Origin: an uncultured Clostridia bacterium
Lineage (GTDB): Bacteria; Bacillota; Clostridia; Oscillospirales; Oscillospiraceae
Direction of reading: 5' to 3'
NCBI GenBank assembly: GCA_945876285.1
Contig: CAMCNO010000007.1
Span: 1 to 64,000 of the forward strand
DNA: 64,000 nt
Shown here: one piece after another, positions 27,439 through 36,691 of the stretch
Layout of the letters: each line of letters opens with the position of its first letter
How positions within the stretch are numbered: the first letter of the stretch is position 1
The notes under the pieces: generated by a model
What the model saw: only the letters and a program-made list of their open reading frames with translations
What the model was told of the DNA's origin: nothing
Database searches by the model: none
Made by a program: the position numbers and the translations under genes

Positions 27439-29475
27439 ATGTTCTGGAACATGGAGGAAGCCCGGACGTTGGAGCAGGCCATCAGTCGGGGGAGGTATCC
27501 CAGCGCCTACGCTATGCTGCGCAAGCGGACGGAGCTGTTGACCAGGAGTGAAGCGGAGCCCTGCTTGCAGGCGGCGCTGTATCGCTCGCCCCTGCTGTTC
27601 CGCAGCCTTCTGGAGAAGTGCGTGCCGGGAGAGCATACCGGCAGCGTTCTTGTCAAGCTGGGAGAGGACACCGAGGCCCAGGTGGAGGGGACCCTGCTGG
27701 TGCTGGCCGCGGCGCTGGACCGACCGGACCTTGTGCGGATTCTGCTGGAAGCGGGCTATGACTGCAACAGTGCCGGACTGGCTACCCAGGAGGCGTACCT
27801 GTACGACCCCCATGGCGACCCTGTCCCACAGCTGCGCCCCGGAAGCCGGAGCGGCATCAGAAACAACACCATCTCCGTGATGGGAAAACGGAATGCCATC
27901 ATCTCCTGCGCCACGCCACTGGCTGCCGCGGTGGCCTGCGGCAGCCGCCGGGCGGCATCCGTGCTGCTGGGCTGGCCCGGCGTCTGGAAGGAGGAGAGCA
28001 GCGCGGTCTGCCGTGCCGCTGTGCTGGCGCTGGAGCTGTATCGGGGCGATCCCCGTCAGACCGTGGTGGGACGGGTGTTCGGCGTTCCGCCCTCTGAAGT
28101 GGAGCGGCTGCCGGTGACTCGCTGCCTCCATGCAGGGAACTTCGTGGATTTCTGCGAAGCGGAGCTTCTGCAGAGCCAACTGGAGCATGGATTCTGCGGG
28201 GAGGAGGATGTCAGAGATGCCTTTCAGTTGATGGACGAGCGGATCGAGGTGCCGGACTTTGTCCCCAAGCTCCGCCTGCTGGAACGGCACTTTCCCCACC
28301 TGTGCCGGGAGCGGGCAGCCAGGGACATGGTGCTGCATTATGCAGTGCGGCACTTCCCAGACTGCGACTGGCAGGGCCCCCTGGAGGCATGGAAGTGCCT
28401 CAGCGGGGAAGAGGGGGACCTGAGCGTGGTCAGCATGCAGCTGCGGGAGCTGCCCGACACGCAGCTGCGGCAGTTTTTGCAGGCACTGGGACCGGACATG
28501 CGGCTGGTCATGGACGCGGACTCCTTTGCCCCCGGCTACGTGGAGTCCAAAACCGCTGTGATACGGCTGCTGAAACGGGTCCGCCTGCGGTATAACCAGG
28601 GGCTGGACGGCATCAGCAGCCTGACGCTGAATCTGGTGCAGGGCAGTGTCCGCCGGTTTTGGGAGGCGGCCCGCTTGGGCGCCCTCCGGGGGGAGGACCC
28701 GGTGCGCCTGACCCAGTATCTTCGGCAGGAGGACCGCCAGGACCTGATGGCCGCTGCACTGGCCTATGGCGGGGGACTGCAGGAGGAAGACGTGCCCTGG
28801 AAAACCGCGACATCCGTCACCCACTGGTCCCGCTGCTGGCTTATCAGTTGGGACGATTATCAGCAATGGCTGCAGGAACTGGCATGTCAGGAACTGCCGG
28901 AGGAGGAGTGCCTGCGCCGCCTGCGCATGATGTGGGACCCTGCCTTTTTCAACGCATACTACATCAATGAAGAGCTGCTTCTGCCGGGGGAATCTGGCGA
29001 AGTGCGACTCACGGTGACCAGGCCGGAGACGGCGCTGTTCTGCGGGACACAGGTGCAGCCTGTGCGGCTGGCCCTGCGATACATGCCGGAGGTTTTTCGG
29101 ATGCAGTATTTCCTGCGGCATGAGGATGCTCAACTGGACCTGCGAGGAACGCCTTTGTGCCTGGCAGCTGCCATGGGACGGACGACCACGGTCAGGTTCC
29201 TGCTGGACGCGGGTTTTTCGCCCGATGAGTACGGCAGCGGCGTGGCTTCTGCCGTCTACAGGCGTTGGGATGACGACCCCTGCTGTGTGACCCCGCTGAT
29301 GGCGGCGATGTTGTTTGGGCAGGAGGAGACCGCCCGGCTGCTGCTGGATGCAGGGGCGGAGATGTGTTTTCAGAGCCGGAAATACCAGCCGCTGCTGGAC
29401 CACTGCGGTCAAAAGGATCTGGCTGAGCGCCTGCTGAAAAACGCAGCGGCGCAGAGAAATGAGGTGAAGGAATGA
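27439..29475 (+). CDS. Ankyrin-repeat protein (WPGVW subfamily)
   Basis: 678 aa; TLLVLAAALDRPDLVRILLEAGYDCN, TPLAAAVACGSRRAASVLLGWPGVWKEESSAVCRAA, TPLMAAMLFGQEETARLLLDAGAEM. Confidence 0.87.
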   Translation: MFWNMEEARTLEQAISRGRYPSAYAMLRKRTELLTRSEAEPCLQAALYRSPLLFRSLLEKCVPGEHTGSVLVKLGEDTEAQVEGTLLVLAAALDRPDLVRILLEAGYDCNSAGLATQEAYLYDPHGDPVPQLRPGSRSGIRNNTISVMGKRNAIISCATPLAAAVACGSRRAASVLLGWPGVWKEESSAVCRAAVLALELYRGDPRQTVVGRVFGVPPSEVERLPVTRCLHAGNFVDFCEAELLQSQLEHGFCGEEDVRDAFQLMDERIEVPDFVPKLRLLERHFPHLCRERAARDMVLHYAVRHFPDCDWQGPLEAWKCLSGEEGDLSVVSMQLRELPDTQLRQFLQALGPDMRLVMDADSFAPGYVESKTAVIRLLKRVRLRYNQGLDGISSLTLNLVQGSVRRFWEAARLGALRGEDPVRLTQYLRQEDRQDLMAAALAYGGGLQEEDVPWKTATSVTHWSRCWLISWDDYQQWLQELACQELPEEECLRRLRMMWDPAFFNAYYINEELLLPGESGEVRLTVTRPETALFCGTQVQPVRLALRYMPEVFRMQYFLRHEDAQLDLRGTPLCLAAAMGRTTTVRFLLDAGFSPDEYGSGVASAVYRRWDDDPCCVTPLMAAMLFGQEETARLLLDAGAEMCFQSRKYQPLLDHCGQKDLAERLLKNAAAQRNEVKE

Positions 29476-30596
29476 TTCGAGTCCGACTAGTCAGCGAGCC
29501 GGAATACCGGCGGATGCTGAAGGAGGGGACCTGCGCGGTATATGGAGAATGGCAGTTCTGCCGCTTGCTGGACGAAGGGCGAGATTTCTCCGATGAGGCC
29601 AGCCGGGCGCTGCTGCGGGAGCTCCATGGGGATACCATGGCGGACAAGTGCTGCCGGCGGGTGACCCAGGCGGGTAAGCCCTGCCTGCCAGCCCTCTCCT
29701 CGGAGGCGAAATACGGCCTGACCGCGCTGGTAAACTCGGCAGACGGGGTCTACACCATCATGGAAGCACGATTCTTTCCCTACGAGACAGGCGCCCGCCT
29801 GGACCACGTGGGCAAATTCCGAAACTACGGCTATCCCATGCTCTGGGATGTGTTTTCCGCTCTGGAACAGGATGTGCTGTTTGCGCTGCGGGCGAAGGAT
29901 ATTCCCTTCATGGGCACTGTTCATCTGGGCACTGACTTTCTGCTGGAGAACTATCCGTGGCACGGCGTGCCCACCATGGCGTGGGTGGAGGAGAGACGCC
30001 TGGGAGCAACGGAGCAGGACGGCATGCTGCGGGTGAGCAACAGCTTTCACCGCCTGCGCTTCGACTGGACACAGGACACGGAGGAGGTGTTGGACACGCT
30101 GCGCCGTCTGACCCATCCGCCCATGCCGCTGGCCTGCGGCGAGATGTCTCTGGACGGGTTTCGACGCATGTGCAGGGCGTGTCTGGGCGAGCCGGACGAT
30201 CCGAAAACAGATGGGGAGCCCGCAAGGCCGGACATGCGGGTGTTCAACCACATGGCCTATCTGCCGGACGCCCACCGCCCGGAGCTGATGGTCGTTGAGG
30301 CCCATGACGACGGGCGCTGCCGCCTGGACCGCTGTTTTTCGGAGAACCATCCGTCCTACCTGGACCTGCTGGCGCAGGTCATGGACCTCGCCATTCCCGA
30401 CGGTGAGGTGGTCGTGCTGGCGGTGGACACGGACGAGCCGATGCACTCTGCCAGAGACATCGAAAGAGCGATGTGCGCGTTTCGGCTTGTGGGCCGGACC
30501 GTGGAGACCTACGGGCGGCAGGAGGGCCTGCAGGTATTTGAGGAGACCCTTCGCCGGGCCTGCGGTCGAGCTGCAAAGGAAGCAGAGCCGGAATAA
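29472..30596 (+). CDS. Unknown protein, paralogous to 36688-37827
   Basis: 374 aa; ATGA overlap with the ankyrin gene; shared MxRxRLxSEPE, GKPCLxAxSxEAKYGLT, FLLENYP. Confidence 0.75.
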   Translation: MIRVRLVSEPEYRRMLKEGTCAVYGEWQFCRLLDEGRDFSDEASRALLRELHGDTMADKCCRRVTQAGKPCLPALSSEAKYGLTALVNSADGVYTIMEARFFPYETGARLDHVGKFRNYGYPMLWDVFSALEQDVLFALRAKDIPFMGTVHLGTDFLLENYPWHGVPTMAWVEERRLGATEQDGMLRVSNSFHRLRFDWTQDTEEVLDTLRRLTHPPMPLACGEMSLDGFRRMCRACLGEPDDPKTDGEPARPDMRVFNHMAYLPDAHRPELMVVEAHDDGRCRLDRCFSENHPSYLDLLAQVMDLAIPDGEVVVLAVDTDEPMHSARDIERAMCAFRLVGRTVETYGRQEGLQVFEETLRRACGRAAKEAEPE

Positions 30597-30602
30597 CGGA
30601 CG

Positions 30603-30650
30603 AAAAAAGTTCCCCCGTGATTCGCAGTAGTGATCACGGGGGAACTTTCT
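30603..30650. terminator. Bidirectional terminator between convergent genes
   Basis: AAAAAAGTTCCCCCGTGAT-tcgcagtagtg-ATCACGGGGGAACTTT. Confidence 0.8.
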
Positions 30651-30651
30651 C

Positions 30652-32115
30652 TCAATCTTCGCCGTATTGCTTTGCGGCGGCCTTCAGGGTCTTCTTGATT
30701 TCATCCCGGAGGGACTGGGGCTCCAGGACCTCCACCCGGTCCATATACTGGAGGGCAAAGAGCCGGGTGCCGGACTCCGAGGCCCGTACAAAGACCTCGG
30801 TGTACCCGTCCTTGGGCGTGGAATAGCTGGTGATGGTGGTGCCGAAGAAGTCCATCAGGGTGCTCAGAAGGGACGTCTCACAGCGCAGGCGGGTCAGCAC
30901 CGGCGTGCCGGGGTACATGACGGGGGAGCGGTCCCGGTATTCGTAGGCATCGAAGTTTTTATCCGGCTCAAAGGCTTCCGTGGTGGGGAAGACCTCCATG
31001 ATGCGGTCCAGTCTCAGGTTCCGCATGCCGCCGTCCTTCACCCGCTTGCAGACCAGGTAATAGTAGCCGTTGGACCACATCATGGCGTAAGGCTCTACCA
31101 CCATGGGACGGTCGCCCAGCGCCGTCAGCTCCGGCTGCCATTTGCCGCTCTTCATGGACAACTGGTACTGGCCGTACCGGATGCCCACCTTATGCTTGTC
31201 CCGGATGGCCTGGTCCAGCTGTTCAATATGCTCGAACTGCACGGCGGAGGGCGTTTTTTTCGCATAGCGGTTGCCGCTCCAGTTCCGTACGCCGGGGGCC
31301 ATCCGCTGCATGGCAGACAGGAACTTCTGGGTCTGGGCCTCGCTGATGTAGGGGTAGACCAGGATCAGATCGGAGAGCATCCGCCACTCCGCGGGAGACA
31401 GGACGCTGGACAGGTAGTATCTGCGGGGCGGACTGATGGGCTCGTTTTTCTTCCTGGAAGCGGCGTTCCGGTTTCCGGCTGTTTTGGGAGGGTCCGGCGC
31501 TTTGGCCTTCAGCTCCCATTGGGAGGCGGGGATGTACTGATAGCCGGTGCTGCCGCGGCGCACCGCCACCACGCCGGCCAGAGAGATGGGCGGGGCTTCC
31601 GGGAAGACCGAGTCATCCGTCTCCTCCTCGCCGTCCTGCACCCCGTTCGCCTCGCGGTACTGCTTCATCAGCTGGGGGAGCTTGTTGTTCAGCGTGTTCT
31701 GGGAAACAGGGTTGGCGGAGCTTTCCAGAAAGACGGCGTTCATTTCGTACTCGTCGGGGGACAGGGGCTTCCCGGTGGGGCCTTCCATCACCACATGGAG
31801 CTTGCCCTGGTGGGTATAGGCTTGGACGATGGTATCCTTGCCCGCCTCGCACAGCACAGTATTGGGGAACAGAGTGTTAAAGACATCCGCGTCGATGGGG
31901 AAGTGCTTGGCAAGGGTGTTTCGCCGGGTCCCCTCCGCGCCTTTGTCCAGATATTCCAGAATTTGTCCCGAGGTCAGGGGATGCTCCGCGGAGGCGTGGG
32001 CGGCCAGGACGTTCCAGATGTCCGTCAGGGTCTTGATGGTATTGCTGTAGGAACCGCGGCTGTTGTCCTGCTTTTCCGCTGGGGCTTCCTTCTTTTTAGG
32101 GGCCTTGTTATTCAT
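30652..32115 (-). CDS. WYL-domain transcriptional regulator
   Basis: Start MNNKAPKKKEA at 32115; helical N-terminus (LTDIWNVLAAHASAEHPLTSGQILEYL); WYL-like VGIRYGQYQLSMKSGKWQPELTALGDRPMVVEPYAMMWSNGYYYLVCKRVKDGGMRNLRLDRIMEV. Confidence 0.82.
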   Translation of the reverse strand: MNNKAPKKKEAPAEKQDNSRGSYSNTIKTLTDIWNVLAAHASAEHPLTSGQILEYLDKGAEGTRRNTLAKHFPIDADVFNTLFPNTVLCEAGKDTIVQAYTHQGKLHVVMEGPTGKPLSPDEYEMNAVFLESSANPVSQNTLNNKLPQLMKQYREANGVQDGEEETDDSVFPEAPPISLAGVVAVRRGSTGYQYIPASQWELKAKAPDPPKTAGNRNAASRKKNEPISPPRRYYLSSVLSPAEWRMLSDLILVYPYISEAQTQKFLSAMQRMAPGVRNWSGNRYAKKTPSAVQFEHIEQLDQAIRDKHKVGIRYGQYQLSMKSGKWQPELTALGDRPMVVEPYAMMWSNGYYYLVCKRVKDGGMRNLRLDRIMEVFPTTEAFEPDKNFDAYEYRDRSPVMYPGTPVLTRLRCETSLLSTLMDFFGTTITSYSTPKDGYTEVFVRASESGTRLFALQYMDRVEVLEPQSLRDEIKKTLKAAAKQYGED

Positions 32116-32144
32116 GGGGATTCCTCCCTTCGTTTTCTCCAGTA

Positions 32145-32173
32145 TAACGCCGCAGTCGCCGCAAAACAAGACA
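32145..32173 (-). promoter_or_regulatory. Sigma-70-type promoter of the WYL gene
   Basis: Minus strand: TTGTTTtgcggcgactgcggcgtTATACT (17-nt spacer). Confidence 0.6.
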
Positions 32174-32178
32174 CTTGC

Positions 32179-32207
32179 CAAATTTGAAAATAGAAAGACA
32201 GTACACT
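32179..32207 (+). promoter_or_regulatory. Shared promoter element CAAATTTGAAA-N12-TACACT
   Basis: CAAATTTGAAAatagaaagacagTACACT; also just upstream of the divergent WYL promoter. Confidence 0.75.
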
Positions 32208-32232
32208 GAAGAAAAAGACCGGAGGGGACGTC

Positions 32233-34521
32233 ATGGATTTTCTCGATAGGCTGTTCAGCATGCCTGGAAACAGGTTTTGTTTCCATCCGCTGTACCACGT
32301 TCTGGAGGAAGGGGATGAGGCACAGGCGGAGGAGCTTCTGCGGGACCTGAAGGACCCTTTGCAGGAAGATGACGCCGCCTGCTGTCTGCGTCAGGCGCTG
32401 GAGTGCTCTCCGGGGCTGTTCCGGCGGATTCTGGAGCACTGCCTGCCGGGGGAGTACACGGAGGAGTATTCCTTTTCGCTGGAAACGGATGACTTTGGCA
32501 GCACGGCCTTTATCGTTGGCCACGGCTCGCTGCTGATGCTGGCGGCCATGGCGGACCGGCCCGAGCATGTCCGCATTCTGCTGGAGCAGGGCTATGACTG
32601 CAACGGAGCCGGGCTGGAGATGGCCTGCGGCCTGCTGCGGGACTGTAATGTTTCGTATCAAGTGCCCCTCCACGGAGAACTGATTGGCGCTTACGGCAAT
32701 CGGCTGGAGGTTTTCGAGCCGGGGCTGTGCGAAAACATCTCCGGCGCCACGCCCCTGTCCGCGGCACTGTTTTGCGGCAGTCTGCGGGCGGCGGAAGTGC
32801 TGCTGCACTGGCCGGGCGTCTGGAAAGGGGAGAGCAGCGCCGTCTGCCGTGCGGCCGGTATGGTGCTGGAGGGCTTCGGAGAGACCGTGCTGCTCAGGGA
32901 ACGGCGGGACGCGCGGATGGCGCTCCTGTGGCAGATCTTCTGCCCGGAGCTGCCGGACCGGGAGCCCCTGCTGCGGAGCTGCCGCCTGCAGAGCGTATCC
33001 TTCTTTGACCTGTGCAGCGTCAAAACCCTGCGCTGCCAGCTGGAAAGCGGCTTTTGCACAGAGGCAGAGGGGCGGGAGATGCTGCGGTTTGCGGGAGAGA
33101 TCGTCGGCTGGGACAATGAGGATGCCGGGCGGACGCTTGCCGGAAAGCTGCTGCTCCTGAAGCAGGCCTTTCCCTCCCTCTGCCGGGAGCCGTGGGCCAC
33201 AGGGGTGTTCCTGCAGGAGGTCCTGCGCCGCTATGTCAACGATAAGCCGTATAAGACACTGTTAAAAGCATGGAAACAGTTATCTGGCAAGGAGAGAGAC
33301 TTGACATGGGTGAATCCGGTTTTTTGGAGGATGAAATGCCGCGCCCTGGGGCGCTTTCTGGACGAGGCAGGTGAGGGCGGCACGCTGGTGATGGACGTGC
33401 CCGCGGTGAGCCTGGGAAATGTGAATATCTACGGCGGGGTGATGGGCATTAACGGCGCGGCCGGCAGCGGCTGGGCGAGAGCGTTTCTCAAGCGGGTGCG
33501 CCTGCGCCGCCGGGAGGGCGAAGGCTTCGGTCAGGCCGTGCGGCAGCTTTTGCACATCGGCGACGCCCGGACGATGCGCCTTGCCGCGCGGCAGGGCCTG
33601 CTGGACGGAGAGGACCCCCGGGAGCTAGTGCGCTATCTGGTGGACCATCCGGACATCAGCCAGAATGGACGCATGCTGGTGCTGACGCTCCCGGAAAGGC
33701 AGCTGGCTGAGGAAACTGACTACGCTGACTGGCAGGACATGCGGCGCTGGCCGTATTGGAGCGTCCCATACGCGGGAGAGGCCATCCGGGAGGATGTGAA
33801 GCAGTTGATGAACGACCAGCTCCCCCGGGAGGTATGCCTGCGGAAAATGTTTGCCTTGTTCAAGTATATGGACGGCTTTTGCGGCTGGGACTGCTTCTGG
33901 AGCCAGGCCGTACCGGCGTATGACGACCGGTATCCGCTGCTGCAGGTTCCGGCACTGGGGGAACTTGCCTGCTGCGCAAAGCATGGGCAGGTCATGGCGC
34001 TTCTGCTGGAGCAGATGCCCCATCTGCTTCGCAAGCGCATGGACATCTCCTGGGGCGAACATTTTGATTTTCGGGGGACGGCCCTGTGCCTGTCCGCGGC
34101 CCTTGGCCGGACGGAGCAGGTCCGTATGCTCCTGGATGATGGCGCACACCCGGACGACGCGGGAAGGGGAGATTTCTCCCAATTCATCGTGGGGGATTTG
34201 ACCCGGCAGGACCGCTTCCTCCCGGTGACGCCTGTGCTGGCGGCGATCCTGTTTGCCCAGGAGGAGACTGCCCGGCTGCTGCTGGAGCGGGGGGCGGTAT
34301 GCGACTTTACCCGGCCTGCCCACCGAAGAGTTCTGCTGTGGGGCAGCGCGGATACCCTGGCGCTGGCGGAGCGGCTGCCCGGCGTGGGTTTTGCGCAGAT
34401 CCCGGAGGGAGAGCTGGAGGCGCTGCGGGTCCATGTGGCGGAGGGCGGCGTGCAGGACCGCTTCTGGAAGCGCCTGCAGACGGGAGAATCGCCGGATACT
34501 TGGTGGAAGCCATTCGAATAA
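32233..34521 (+). CDS. Ankyrin-repeat protein (WPGVW subfamily)
   Basis: 762 aa; SLLMLAAMADRPEHVRILLEQGYDCNGAG, TPLSAALFCGSLRAAEVLLHWPGVWKGESSAVCRAA, TPVLAAILFAQEETARLLLERGAVCDF. Confidence 0.87.
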   Translation: MDFLDRLFSMPGNRFCFHPLYHVLEEGDEAQAEELLRDLKDPLQEDDAACCLRQALECSPGLFRRILEHCLPGEYTEEYSFSLETDDFGSTAFIVGHGSLLMLAAMADRPEHVRILLEQGYDCNGAGLEMACGLLRDCNVSYQVPLHGELIGAYGNRLEVFEPGLCENISGATPLSAALFCGSLRAAEVLLHWPGVWKGESSAVCRAAGMVLEGFGETVLLRERRDARMALLWQIFCPELPDREPLLRSCRLQSVSFFDLCSVKTLRCQLESGFCTEAEGREMLRFAGEIVGWDNEDAGRTLAGKLLLLKQAFPSLCREPWATGVFLQEVLRRYVNDKPYKTLLKAWKQLSGKERDLTWVNPVFWRMKCRALGRFLDEAGEGGTLVMDVPAVSLGNVNIYGGVMGINGAAGSGWARAFLKRVRLRRREGEGFGQAVRQLLHIGDARTMRLAARQGLLDGEDPRELVRYLVDHPDISQNGRMLVLTLPERQLAEETDYADWQDMRRWPYWSVPYAGEAIREDVKQLMNDQLPREVCLRKMFALFKYMDGFCGWDCFWSQAVPAYDDRYPLLQVPALGELACCAKHGQVMALLLEQMPHLLRKRMDISWGEHFDFRGTALCLSAALGRTEQVRMLLDDGAHPDDAGRGDFSQFIVGDLTRQDRFLPVTPVLAAILFAQEETARLLLERGAVCDFTRPAHRRVLLWGSADTLALAERLPGVGFAQIPEGELEALRVHVAEGGVQDRFWKRLQTGESPDTWWKPFE

Positions 34522-34543
34522 CGGAACTACGGAGGAGGTACAG

Positions 34544-36691
34544 ATGGAACAGGGAACAACACCCAACGAGGCCATGGCGGCGCTGCTGGAGCGATATCAG
34601 GAAATGGTGGAGAACCCCGACCAGGAAGACCTAGAGCGAGAGATCTATGTGGAGGCCTGGCAGGGTAACTGGCAGGAAGCCCTGCGGCTTCTGCGCCTGC
34701 TGCCCGGCCCCGTCACCCGGGAAACGGCGGGGGTGTATCTGTTCCAGGCCCTTTGCTCCGCACCGCCCCAGACGTTCGCAGAGCTGCTGGACCGGCTGCC
34801 CCACAGGGAGTATACGGGTCAGGACACCGTCCCTGCCCCGTGGATGCCCGGCAACGGAAGACGCCGCCATCACCGCTGGGAGGTCCGCATACAGGGCACG
34901 CTGACCCTGCTGGCAGTGGCGAAGAACCGCCCCGCCCATCTGGCCATTCTGCTGGAGCGGGGATACGACGTGAACTGCGCCTCTCTGGCGGCTGCGGCGG
35001 CGCTGGAGGACGCCTTCGGCTACGAAACGGACCATTATGGGTCGGATTTTGCGCCCTACCATCCCTTCACCGCCCGGGTGGAGAGCCGCCTGTTTGTGAT
35101 GCGGCACGACGGAGACCCTCAGGACATTCCACCTCTGGAGCTGGAGGGGGCCACGCCGCTGGCGGCGGCCATCCTCTTTGGGCACGGGGAATGTGCCCGA
35201 GTGCTGATGGAGCACGGCGCATGGTGCATGGAGTCCCCGGGTGTCAGCCGGGCCATGTGGCTGGCGTGGCGGGAGAAGGACGAGACGTACCGCGCTGTCC
35301 GGGACAAGGTGCTGGCCCGGAGCGGAGGACGGCCCGTCCTGTGGGCGCTGTGCCCCACCTGCTCACCCAGTCAGCTGGACAGCGTGCTGCGCACCTGGGC
35401 TTTTCCCCGGGAGGAGATGGCCGCCGCTGCCCGGAAGATGATGGTGGAGTTCCAGTTTCAGGACGGCCTGTGGCAGCAGCCGGAGCAGGGCTGGAAGGAC
35501 CTGTGCTGCCGCCTGCGGCTGGTGGGCCGGACCTGCCCGGAGGCGCTGTGCGCCCCGGAGGCGGCGGGAGAGCTGCTGGACCGGTGCGCGGATGCGGAGG
35601 AATGGGAGCTGTCACCCTTCCTGCCCATTCTGGAGGGGAGGACGGTGGACCTGTCTCAGCTTCCCGGCCATCTTCTGCTGGGCCGAAGAGAGGAGTACCC
35701 CATGCTGGAGACGCTGGCCGCCCACTGCAGCCTTGTGATGGACCGGGAAGGCGTGTCGATGGTTACGCCGCCTCAGGCGCTCCGTCTGCTGGTGAAGCAT
35801 GTGACCTTCCTGCCGCCAACCATGGAACAGGGCGTCAGCAATCTGACCATTGCCCTGCTGCGGAGAGGGTCTCCCAAGCTGATCGCCCAGGCTCTGCGGC
35901 AGGGCGCCATCCCGCCGGAGGAGACCACGGAGGAGCTGCTGCACTGCCAGATGGCGCTGAAGCTGCCGCCGGTCTGCCGTGCCCTGCTGCTGACCGTACC
36001 CCGGCCCGCGGCTTCCCGCCCGCCGGAGCCCCGGAGGCTCATCCGCAAGGGGATGCCCCGGTGGTTCCGGGAGGAGGTTTCAGGCAATGCGGCGCCGATC
36101 CTGGAGGAGAGAGACTGGGCTAGGTGGTTTTACCCGCTGCTGTGCTGCGAGACGGCGGACTGTCGGGCGGAGGCTGTGGGTGAGCGCTGGCAGACGGGCA
36201 ATATCCTGTACGCCCTGTGTATGCGGGGAGAGACAGAGGTGGTGGCCCGCTGGCTGCGCTATTCCTGGGAGGAACTGTGGAATACGGATATCTTCTATTG
36301 CCGGAACCGGAAGTGGAGTGTGACGGCAACGCCCCTGTGTGCCGCGGCTTTGGCGGGGCAGACAGACACAGTCCGCCTGCTGCTGGACCACGGCGCCCCG
36401 GCAGCGGAGGAGCAGTGCGGCTGGCCCAGCGTCTGGAGCGTCTGGGGAGAGGAGACAAGGGACTGCACATTCCCCATCACGCCGCTGCTGGCGGCGCTGC
36501 TGGGAGGGCACTGGGAGACAGCCCGCCTGCTGCTGGACCACGGCGCCGGCTGTGATCTCCGGGAGGAGAGGACCCGGGAACTGTGTACACGGATTCATAA
36601 AGAGGATTTGGAGAGCGCGGCTGCGTCCCATCTGGAGGCGTATCTCTCCAGGGACGGTGTGCTGCGCGGAAAGGGAGGAGACAGCGTATGA
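34544..36691 (+). CDS. Ankyrin-repeat protein (second subfamily)
   Basis: Start MEQGTTPNEAMAAL at 34544 after ggaggag; TPLAAAILFGHGECARVLMEHGAWCMES, TPLCAAALAGQTDTVRLLLDHGAP, TPLLAALLGGHWETARLLLDHGAGCDL. Confidence 0.87.
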   Translation: MEQGTTPNEAMAALLERYQEMVENPDQEDLEREIYVEAWQGNWQEALRLLRLLPGPVTRETAGVYLFQALCSAPPQTFAELLDRLPHREYTGQDTVPAPWMPGNGRRRHHRWEVRIQGTLTLLAVAKNRPAHLAILLERGYDVNCASLAAAAALEDAFGYETDHYGSDFAPYHPFTARVESRLFVMRHDGDPQDIPPLELEGATPLAAAILFGHGECARVLMEHGAWCMESPGVSRAMWLAWREKDETYRAVRDKVLARSGGRPVLWALCPTCSPSQLDSVLRTWAFPREEMAAAARKMMVEFQFQDGLWQQPEQGWKDLCCRLRLVGRTCPEALCAPEAAGELLDRCADAEEWELSPFLPILEGRTVDLSQLPGHLLLGRREEYPMLETLAAHCSLVMDREGVSMVTPPQALRLLVKHVTFLPPTMEQGVSNLTIALLRRGSPKLIAQALRQGAIPPEETTEELLHCQMALKLPPVCRALLLTVPRPAASRPPEPRRLIRKGMPRWFREEVSGNAAPILEERDWARWFYPLLCCETADCRAEAVGERWQTGNILYALCMRGETEVVARWLRYSWEELWNTDIFYCRNRKWSVTATPLCAAALAGQTDTVRLLLDHGAPAAEEQCGWPSVWSVWGEETRDCTFPITPLLAALLGGHWETARLLLDHGAGCDLREERTRELCTRIHKEDLESAAASHLEAYLSRDGVLRGKGGDSV

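Noticed and set aside
26161-29412. 1083-aa minus-strand ORF
   Set aside because: Antisense to the MoxR and ankyrin genes; low-complexity H/Q/G/L-rich translation typical of the reverse frame of GC-rich coding DNA.
32116-32808. N-terminal extension of the WYL ORF
   Set aside because: Extension is antisense to the ankyrin gene at 32233 and crosses its promoter; the ATG at 32115 preceded by gggaggaat is the likely start.
34253-34543. N-terminal extension of the 34253-36691 ORF
   Set aside because: Overlaps the preceding ankyrin gene in another frame; ATG at 34544 has a clear GGAGGAG RBS.
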